Assembly: GCF_000330505.1 (NCBI RefSeq)
Contig: NW_004443569.1
Location: forward strand, 92,324-106,275
DNA from: Entamoeba invadens IP1
Lineage: Eukaryota; Evosea; Mastigamoebida; Endamoebidae
Length of the DNA: 13,952 nucleotides
Direction: 5' to 3'
Shown: in pieces, positions 6,716 to 13,952 of the stretch
Layout: the number at the start of each line of letters is the position of its first letter
Position numbering within the stretch: position 1 is the first letter of the stretch
Program-made: the position numbers and the translations under genes
Notes under the pieces: model-generated
The model's database searches: none
What the model saw: only the letters and a program-made list of their open reading frames with translations
What the model was told of the DNA's origin: nothing

Positions 6716-8985
6716 TTAACCTTTAATATTCTTTCTGTGATAAACATTTGACAAACCACTAGTAATTCCATTTTGAACAAGATCAATAACACGTTTATCT
6801 TCAATTTTATTTGTGAAATTGTTATATTTAGCATAATTTCTAATTTGAAACATGAATCTTGAAACAATAGGATCTTTATTAGAAACAAATTTATTACAAT
6901 AACAACAAGCAAGTTTTACATTATTAATTGTGTGAGCTATTTTGTTATCAATTCTGTCTAAAGTTGGTTTGTTATCATAAGTGAATTTACAATTGGAATA
7001 GATACAAATTCCATTATTAATTATTTCTTTAAAATATTTGAAATCTTTATTTTTAATGTTGTTTTTTAAAATATTTTTACATCTCTTTTTGCAATATTAT
7101 CTTGTGTTCTATATCTATAAACAATATTTTTAAAATCATGTTCAAATAGTTTGTGTATTTCGTCATCTTTGATTTTAATAGTGTAAAGTTAAAAAAAATT
7201 AAAGATGTCTTTAATATTAGATAAAGTTGTTCTTAATAATTGTTCTTTTATGTTTTCAGTTCTGAGTTGTTGATAAGGAAATACACCTTTTTCTTTTATT
7301 TCAGACTTTCCATATGATTTACTTGCTTGATCTAAACTACATGGAGATACATAATTCAAAACATCTTTTAAATTAATATTGTATGATTTTTTTATATTTT
7401 TAACGGTGGTTTAAATGCTTAATTTTTTTGTTAAGTAAATTAGAAAAAAATCAGGTTCGTTATTTGATTTTTTTCGAGTAAATGTTTATAACAAAAATGA
7501 GGGTTAAGCAAAAAAAATAATTTAGAAATTGTTTGTCTAAAAAATCGGGGCATCATGGAGCTTTGCTTTGACTACGTCATCAGTATCGTCACCTTCAGTT
7601 TTATTAAAAGTGTATTTAATGGTCAACTGTTTACATGAATTTAAAGAACCAAGTATATTAATATTATCCGAATCAATGTAATTAAGATGATTAACAATAA
7701 ACTTAGTATCGAAGTTTTCACTGTTCCATCCTCAAATATTTACATTTTTACTCCAATTATCAATTAATTATAAAAGATCTTCATTATTTCTGTATTCTAA
7801 ATATTTGAAATGAATGTTCTAATGTTAGCTTTCAGATTATAGTATCCAAGTTCACAAATGTATTGAATGGAATCTTCAACGAAATTATTATTTTCAACTA
7901 CATTTCCATTCTCTATATTGTATTTACAGAAATATTTTGAAGTATTTTTGTCTTCTTAATTATCAGAAACAGCAAGTAAAAATTCGGATAAAATAGCATT
8001 TATACTTTCTTGTTCAGAAGTTTTTTCTCCAATAAAATCGGTTTCAGTAGTTCCAAAATAATATGTAATATAATATTTCATTGGAGTATATTTTAAATTG
8101 TGAGCACAACAATAAGTATATAATTTGTCTAAAAATATTCTTGGACAATAAGGTAAACTAAGTTCAGTATTCAGTTTGTATTTAATAAAACCATTACATT
8201 TATATTCATGATTAGATAATTTATATCTTCCATCTTTATTATTTTAAAACATTCAAGACCACATTTAGAACAGAATACGTATTCAGTTAGTTTATAATAT
8301 CAAAACAAAACATAACACGCTCATTACCATTTTCAAATACACATGAAATTAAATTCATTCTTCCTTCACATTTTTCTAATTTATATTTATGAATTTAATT
8401 TAATTCAATTGTATTTATTTAGTATCAAATTAATATTTTAAACAGATAGAATGAAGAATTTACAGAATGTTTCTATTTTAATTTCATATTGTAACACGTT
8501 AAATGTTTTGTTCTTCATGTCAAGTATAAATAATTAATTATAAAAAGTTTTAGCTAAAGCATTTAAAGTATTGTATCTACGAAAAGAAGATTATTTTTTT
8601 CATTTGTTTGAGCTTTATAATAAACTAATGCTTTGAACATACATAAGTTATCAGATTAGGTGTTTGCTATTATAATATTTCTATAATATTTAGAATAGAT
8701 TTATAATTCTGAATTAGCCAATCCAGTTTCTCCAAAAGTATATTTAACGTTAATCATGTCTGTAATTCCTATGTTAGTTTGTTTTGAACTTATTAAATTA
8801 TTCTTTGCAAAATCTGCTTTACGAATAATTTCAGTTTCAATATTTTTAACACAATTATTAATATCATCATCGTTTTTGATTATAGAATCTTTTGTAATAG
8901 ATAATTTAATATTTTTAACTTTTCTTAATTTCAAAGTTATAAACTCTTTTCAATAATTCGTCATTGCCTTCGGTTAAAGGTAAAA
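6716..8985 (-). pseudogene. Decayed Polinton/Maverick-type protein-primed DNA polymerase B with HNH-like insert
   Basis: Read on the minus strand from 8985 downward, fragments follow the order of DNA_pol_B_2 proteins. The N-terminal part includes LPLTEGNDELLKRVYNF (near 8975-8925) and SDNLCMFKAL (8655 downward), the DNLC block seen ahead of such polymerases. A zinc motif CSKCGLEC lies at 8272-8249. Next comes PYCPRIF, then YITYYFGTTE (8072-8043), which is ExoI with D and E replaced by Y and G. ExoII, GWNSENFDTKFI, is at 7731-7696 with its N, F and D kept but a TGA two codons before its W. Then DVLNYVSPCSLD and KEKGVFPY (about 7365-7273) fit the region after ExoII. A cysteine/HNH-like module follows at 7006-6896 (C-x4-C, LDRIDN, H, CYC-N). 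The last recognisable piece, GITSGLSNVYHR, resembles the GGPS..FHRYH start of the palm. At least five stops and several frame changes occur. Palm motifs with catalytic DTD are missing. A repeat interrupts it at 7396-7563. Some coding flavour continues toward 9180. Confidence 0.85.
7385..7563 (+). repeat. Copy B of the diverged repeat, lying inside the polymerase fossil
   Basis: The core CAGGTTCGTTATTTG, CGAGTAAAT, TTTATAACAAAAATGAG and GGTTAAGCAAA matches 3337-3400 closely. Less conserved flanks match on both sides, ending in ATCGGGGCATC against ATTGGGACGTC in copy A. Polymerase coding sense is lost through about 7396-7563 and resumes on both sides, so the repeat appears inserted in, or to have replaced, polymerase DNA. 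A 27-bp terminal repeat like that of the 872-bp segment is not seen here. CAGGTTCG at its start is reminiscent of mariner-type ends. Confidence 0.75.
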
Positions 8986-10827
8986 AAAATGCAATTTTTA
9001 TTTAAGATTTTTAAATTTTAAATATTTTTATTAGTTTTGGTTATATGAAAAATATAATTTTTTGATGTTAATTTGAAACAAAAAAGTGTATGACCTCTTT
9101 ATTATTTTGAAATTTGTTTCATCTCTTTGTTATTTTTTTATCCATAAAATCGTCATTATTTTTACTATTTTTAGAAACAAAGAAAATCAGTTTTAACACT
9201 AAAAATAAAAACAATTGTTTCACATTTTTATTATGATCAAAATATAGAGTAAAATGTATTTCATTTTTTTATTGTAATACATTTTGGATATGATTGACGC
9301 ATTTTAGTTTAATTTAATAAAGTAATTTGATTAATTGTTAATAGGAAAATAGTTGATCATCAACAAATTTTGTTTTATTTAAACGTAGTATTTTAATAAA
9401 TACAGATAATAAAATAAACATCAAAATTAAACAAATTTGTTGCAAAAAATAAATAATTAACATTTAAAGTTTTTTTGATATTATGAAACGTCAGTCTGTA
9501 TATGATTGTTGTTGGAGTGGCTTATTTGAAAAATACATATATGTTTAAACAATTTTTGATCGAAAAAGTTGTAATGTTTTATTCTTTTTAAAGATAAATG
9601 TGTTGATACAAATTAAATAACTGGAGAAACTTTGACAAAATCAATTATTTGATTCCCAATTAAAGTACAAATTGATTATAATTATCAAAAGGTATAATTT
9701 TTCGAAAAACATATAAATATTTTTATAAATAAATTGCGTGTAACAACTAATTTAAATATATATCTCGACCTAACAAAGTCTAAAAAACATAAATATTAAA
9801 ACATGCATCGATAAACGAATTACATAGCAATGTGATATAATTAACTTATATTATCAATTTAATTTTAAATTGCAAAATATTCGAAACTTTAAAAGTATCA
9901 TTTATAATTATCAAAACATTAAAAATGTTATCAAAATATAAATATTATGCGGGTAAACTCCAATGTGCACAAATCAAAATACACTTTATCTGTTTTGAAT
10001 ATTAAAAAGTTTGATCAATCAATAATTGGCCAGTTCATAGTTGTTTCTATAATTCAATTAAGCCATTGTAGTCATATTTAAGAAAAAAGAATAAAATAAT
10101 ATATTAACATTTGATAAAAATGATTTTTCATAAAGTATGTCATTTTGTTTGGAAAAAAATAGCTTAAAAAAGAAGTACATTAAAAGTTAAAGAAAACGGT
10201 TGTACAAATAACTAAATTACATAAATATTGCAAGACTAATGACAATAAGTATTTTTTAATATTTTTAATTTTTATCATTTTTTTCACAAAATCGCAACTG
10301 AAAAAAATGACACTTTTATGAAACAATTTTATTTAAAATGAAATATAAAAACTACATGAAATTAACCTTAAATATCAAATATAAATTATAAGAAAATTAA
10401 ATATTAATATATTATTATTATGGTATTTCTAATGAAGTGATTAATAAGTTTTTAAACATATTTTTAGTTTAATTTTAATATAATTTATTAAATGTTTAGA
10501 TTAAAAAATATAATATAAGGTTCAGTTTTTAATACATACTTTAAACAATTAATTACTGATTAGTTTACTATTGTATCTAAACTATAGATTGTTATTAAGT
10601 TTATTAACCATAAATACTAATAAGTAATCAATAATTTATATCCACTTTAAACCCATTTCTAATAGTTAATAAATTGTATTTATCAGCCACTTAAACATAA
10701 TAAATAACATAAAAAACAAAAAAAAAACATAAATCGCGCGTAATTTGCATTCTCTAATTGTTAATTTATAAGGACTATGTATAAATGAATAAAATTGACA
10801 AACGGTAATGGGAATCCGCAACAACTC

Positions 10828-10866
10828 AACTCAACACAAACGCATCTCTGTTGTTTGTGTTGAGTT
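10828..10866. repeat. Perfect 14-bp inverted repeat with 11-nt loop
   Basis: AACTCAACACAAAC (10828-10841) and its exact reverse complement GTTTGTGTTGAGTT (10853-10866) flank GCATCTCTGTT. It stands out because the arms carry C and G in a region that is otherwise almost pure A/T, and an extra ACTCA copy lies just upstream. It may be a transposon end, a transcript hairpin or a binding site. No adjacent gene links to it. Confidence 0.75.
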
Positions 10867-11598
10867 TGAATATTTGAACTGGTTTTTCTTAATTTTAAGT
10901 TTTCATTAAAGTTTTTTGAAAAATTAATGGTGTACAAAAAACCCATTTAATTTTTCAACAATTTAAGTCATTTTAATAGTTTATATAGATATAATTATAA
11001 TAATATGTATAGTTTGTTGGTGGTGTTTTTATGAATATTTTTATTAAAATTATTTAATTTAAGTTAAATAATTTTTTAATTTGTAACAAAACAAATATTA
11101 GAAATATAACAGAATTTTATTATAATTGATAATGATTGTTATGATAAAAAACACATTCTGTAACTTGTTTGTATAATGTTACAGTATGATATAAAGCAGT
11201 GATACATTATAGTACTGTTGATGTAGATTCGTTTGCATATCAAAATTTTTGTTTTTATTTACAACTTCATAAAAATGATATGTGTCAAAAAGACATATCT
11301 TGACTTTTTTATTGTTTTTGAACTTAGTTTTAAAATATTTATATTAACCGCACAACCGAGCTATAATATAGCATCTTCACGAAAACATAATTGAATTCTA
11401 CTCGTGAGTATTATACATATAAAATAAAATATTTTGATTAATAAAATAAACATTTGTCTCGAAAAAGCAAATCTTTAAAAATAAATATTTTTACTATACA
11501 TTACTATATTATAGAATTTGCTTTGTGAAAATTTAAACTATTTTTAGAAATTGGGTTTTGATAAACTATTACAAGTCAAAAAATATAGTTTTAATCAT

Positions 11599-11618
11599 TA
11601 AACTATATATATAGTTTA
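11599..11618. repeat. 20-bp perfect palindrome of A/T type
   Basis: TAAACTATATATATAGTTTA is its own reverse complement. It lies about 250 bp before the kinase start. AT-rich sequence produces such palindromes readily, so a regulatory role is only possible, not shown. Confidence 0.6.
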
Positions 11619-11863
11619 TATAATAGTATATTTGTATTTTGAATAAACACAAATTTGAAACACTGTTATAATACACTGAAATTACGTATAAATCCGGGTC
11701 ATTTTTGTTCTTTGATAGTTCATTTTAAATCAAACTCAAATCATTTTTTATTTTTGAATAAAAAACACCAAAAAGAAAGAAACTATAATAACCCGACTTT
11801 TTATTTTTTACATGTTCTGGAAGTAAAAAACATAATAATTTGGGTAAAAGAAGAAAAAGGGAA

Positions 11864-13153
11864 ATGGGTGCGGGTTTTTCTCCAGGTGTGGGTTTCTCGC
11901 CTCACTTTACCAAAAAAATCACACTCTTTAAGTTGGAGCACACCAACATGAAATTTGTCGAAATGGCAGATGGTCTGATAATTCACACCAAAAACGAAGG
12001 ATTTGTGATCACCGACGATGACTTGGACTATGACAAAATTGATGTTAACAAAGAAATTAAAAATCTGTTTTCTATTGGAAACACAACAAATTACAAAGTC
12101 AAGATTCAGTTCACCACTAAAACAAATGAGAAGTACATAATTTCATTTGACCCACAAATAATAACAATTCCTCCAAATTATGGGTGCGAGTTCAGTCTCT
12201 TTTTGACGCCACTGTGCAACTCGAATATGGAAAGTAGTTTTGTGATCAATTACGTCATCTTCGCAAATGACGCCAAAACATGTATACATCAGATGGACTT
12301 TAAGTACACCACCAAAATATCAACACGACTTGATCCAGACAGTCTGATTGAAGAGAAACAACTTGGTGAAGGCTCTTTTGGTGTTGTCTACAAAGGAAAA
12401 TTTGGAGGGAATACAGTTGCTATCAAAAAGATGAAAAACGCCACCAACTCAAAAGACCAAATGGCTGAATTTGAGAAGGAAGTGTCAATGCTTGATAAAT
12501 TTAGGTGTGATTATATTGTCCACTTCTATGGCGCCGTTTTCTTTCCCAACAAAATATGTATGGTCACTGAATTTGCTGAGTTTGGGTCTGTGTGTGATAT
12601 GTTGAAAAACAAAGACGCAAAAGATGTGGATATGAAATTGCGTATCAAAATGTGTTTTGATGCAGCAAAGCGGTTGTCTTATTTACATAAAAATGGAATA
12701 CTTCACAGAGACATCAAGCCAGACAATGTATTATTATTTTCATTGAATCCAAACGATGTTGTGAACGGCAAATTGACTGATTTTGGATCAAGCAGAAATA
12801 TTAACATGATGATGACTAACATGACATTCACAAAAGGAATCGGAACACCAAAATATATGGCACCTGAAGTGTTAAATAAAGAAAAGTATAAAATGCCTTG
12901 TGATATTTATTCACTTGCAATTTCATTCTTTGAAATCATTGGATGGGCAGAACCATTTCCTAAAAAGAGGTTCGAACATCCATGGGAAATAGCAGACTTT
13001 GTTGGGAAGGGAAACCACCTCACTTACAATGAAAACTTTTGCATTGAGACACAAGAAATGATAAACTCTATGTGGGATATCAAACCTAAAAAACGAATTT
13101 TATGCGACGAAATTGTGAAAAGACTCGAAACCATTTTTTCCAAATTCCAATAA
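11864..13153 (+). CDS. TKL-type protein kinase with N-terminal MSP-like domain (Entamoeba transmembrane-kinase cytoplasmic half)
   Basis: It predicts a cytosolic protein kinase of 429 residues. Numbering here starts at the inner ATG, 11948 (401 residues). Residues about 30-125 resemble the MSP/PapD beta-sandwich (FSIGNTTNYKVKIQF, then FLTPLC) found between the membrane segment and kinase domain of Entamoeba TMKs. The kinase domain fills about 130-400: glycine loop GEGSFG (140-145), lysine in VAIKK (160), helix-C glutamate in FEKEV (178), catalytic HRDIKPDN (253-260), DFG (278-280), APE (305-307), DIYSLA (319-324). All catalytic residues are present, so it should be active, probably on serine/threonine. 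No signal peptide, cysteine-rich ectodomain or membrane segment precedes it. The ATG at 11864 gives the longest protein. Its start adds MGAGFSPGVGFS and FKLEHTN, and TMK-like basic sequence (KRRKRE) lies just upstream in frame after a stop at 11789-11791. It may be a receptor kinase that lost its outside half. The start at 11948 is a fair alternative. Confidence 0.9.
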   Translation: MGAGFSPGVGFSPHFTKKITLFKLEHTNMKFVEMADGLIIHTKNEGFVITDDDLDYDKIDVNKEIKNLFSIGNTTNYKVKIQFTTKTNEKYIISFDPQIITIPPNYGCEFSLFLTPLCNSNMESSFVINYVIFANDAKTCIHQMDFKYTTKISTRLDPDSLIEEKQLGEGSFGVVYKGKFGGNTVAIKKMKNATNSKDQMAEFEKEVSMLDKFRCDYIVHFYGAVFFPNKICMVTEFAEFGSVCDMLKNKDAKDVDMKLRIKMCFDAAKRLSYLHKNGILHRDIKPDNVLLFSLNPNDVVNGKLTDFGSSRNINMMMTNMTFTKGIGTPKYMAPEVLNKEKYKMPCDIYSLAISFFEIIGWAEPFPKKRFEHPWEIADFVGKGNHLTYNENFCIETQEMINSMWDIKPKKRILCDEIVKRLETIFSKFQ

Positions 13154-13307
13154 AAATGTTTGAGAAAGACAAAAACAATTAACTCGCTGTTTTTAAAATT
13201 TGTTTTGAATATTTCAAACCTTGTGTTTCAAACTTTTTAACAAATTTTCTTGTATAAAACACAAAATAATGTTCAAAGTGTTATGAAATATACAAAAATT
13301 TAATTAG

Positions 13308-13529
13308 AGTACCGTGAAAAATCACTGCGGCGTGAAATATTACTGCGAATTGTTAGATGTTTTTAAAAATAACAATGACACTTATAAATTTATTAAAAAA
13401 ATAAAAAATGCAATATATCCACCATCTGATTGGTATTGTTTTGGTAAGGCAATAAGATGTTATTCCGAAGCTTCACATTATATTTTGAATAATTTTATAC
13501 AGAAAAATGGAAGTTGTGGCAATTGTTGA
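13308..13529 (+). other. Open frame of about 73 codons without ATG, unrecognised
   Basis: A frame opens after the TAG at 13305-13307 and runs to TGA at 13527-13529. It has no methionine codon. Its composition is protein-like (NHCGVKYYCELLDVF, then YPPSDWYCFGKAIRCYSEA), richer in W, C, Y and H than random AT-rich frames nearby. ATTAG just before it could serve as an Entamoeba 3' splice site, and GTTTGAG at 13158, just past the kinase stop, is near a GTTTGT 5' site, but the upstream exon this would give is only a few codons. It is more likely a gene remnant than a live gene. I cannot name the family. Confidence 0.3.
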
Positions 13530-13952
13530 TTTAATAATTCACACTTTAAAAAAAGATAAAGATAAAACTTTGAACCATAGCAGAGATAGGAATCTCATAT
13601 TTCCATTTATTTACAAAATACTAAAAATGGAAATTATATTATTTTTGTAAAAAATAAAATCCGACATAAACCAGGGTTCGGGAAATTTTGATATTTTACA
13701 TGCCAAAATATTTTTTTATGTCTAAAAAAATTTATCTTATAATTGCATTTTTTCTTCTTTAAAAAAAGGAACTAATCTTAAAAAGATGTCTTAAGTAAAA
13801 ATAGGTTAGTGGTAGCCAATATATTTATAAACAATAAATCTCGTATAAAAACACAAAAAATTCCAAACCCCGTAGTATACGTTATTTTTAAGAAATATTG
13901 TGCAAAAAAGTGTAATTTTATCGAATTTTTGAAAAGGCTGATCCATACATTA
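13530..13952. other. AT-rich DNA, no gene seen
   Basis: No sizeable open frame is present on either strand. No repeat shared with the rest of the window was found. The string CCAGGGTTCGGG near 13671 looks slightly like the CAGGTTCG block but does not extend. Confidence 0.5.

Larger units (their letters stand above)
8986..11863. other. Very AT-rich desert upstream of the kinase gene
   Basis: Nearly 2.9 kb lacks any supported gene. On the minus strand 9050-9180 has short protein-like stretches (NNDDFMDKKITKR) that could be the extreme N-terminus of the polymerase fossil, but this is uncertain. The rest is dense in stops. Frames at 10761-10946 (minus) and 11655-11951 (plus) are not gene-like. 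A hairpin (10828-10866) and a palindrome (11599-11618) are listed separately. No convincing TATA-like TATTTAAA or other promoter element was found close to the kinase start. Confidence 0.5.

Noticed and set aside
6697..6912. Minus-strand open frame of 71 codons
   Set aside because: It is a shadow in another frame of the polymerase fossil, whose HNH-like reading is far more protein-like.
8756..8956. Plus-strand open frame of 66 codons
   Set aside because: It is antisense to the N-terminal part of the polymerase fossil.
10761..10946. Minus-strand open frame of 61 codons over the hairpin
   Set aside because: It contains both hairpin arms and shows no domain; its openness is probably chance.
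11280..11310. Small hairpin GATATGTGTC / GACATATC followed by T-rich DNA
   Set aside because: The stem is short and bulged. Terminator-like hairpins of bacterial type have no expected role in this genome.
11655..11951. Plus-strand open frame of 98 codons overlapping the kinase start
   Set aside because: It begins without a clear ATG and runs in a different frame across the kinase N-terminus. The kinase frame has the family sequence.
11801..11986. Minus-strand open frame of 61 codons
   Set aside because: It is antisense to the kinase N-terminus.

Overview
The window looks like a piece of an AT-rich protist genome. It is most probably an Entamoeba, and E. invadens is the best guess (inference). 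Three things point there. The one clearly intact gene (11864-13153) joins an MSP-like beta-sandwich to a TKL-type kinase domain, the layout of the cytoplasmic half of Entamoeba transmembrane kinases. The intergenic DNA is extremely A+T-rich and full of stops in all frames. Several kinds of decayed DNA transposon share the window: hAT-like, mariner-like ends, and a Polinton/Maverick-type DNA polymerase. That mix is known from E. invadens.

Layout. Bases 1-329 hold the 3' end of a basic, charged protein whose frame breaks at a run of six A. Bases 330-4481 contain no convincing gene. They hold a phased array of five ACTCACTT-type motifs (1881-1966) and an 872-bp non-coding segment bounded by 27-bp inverted repeats (2597-3468), with a 46-nt hairpin and a mariner-like GGTTCGTTATTT block inside it. 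At 4482-4733 is a small intact unrecognised ORF. It is followed on the same strand by the scattered remains of a hAT-like transposase (about 4767-6300).

On the minus strand, 6716-8985, lies a long decayed protein-primed family B DNA polymerase of Polinton/Maverick type. It keeps recognisable pieces in the correct order: an N-terminal DNLC block, a CxxC zinc motif, ExoI with both acids replaced, ExoII intact but preceded by a stop, the SLD/KGVFPY block, an HNH-like cysteine domain and the start of the palm. About 170 bp of it is replaced by a second, diverged copy of the repeat found at 3260-3452.

Bases 8986-11863 are a very AT-rich desert with only a good hairpin and a perfect palindrome. 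The kinase gene follows, and after it a 70-codon open frame without an ATG and a gene-free end.

How they relate. The window is an intergenic transposon graveyard between two host genes. Nothing suggests the genes form an operon or pathway. The kinase seems to be an orphan signalling domain whose receptor half is missing. The most unusual material is the polymerase fossil with its embedded HNH-like domain, and the nested repeats around it. I found no convincing new system, CRISPR array, tRNA or rRNA.
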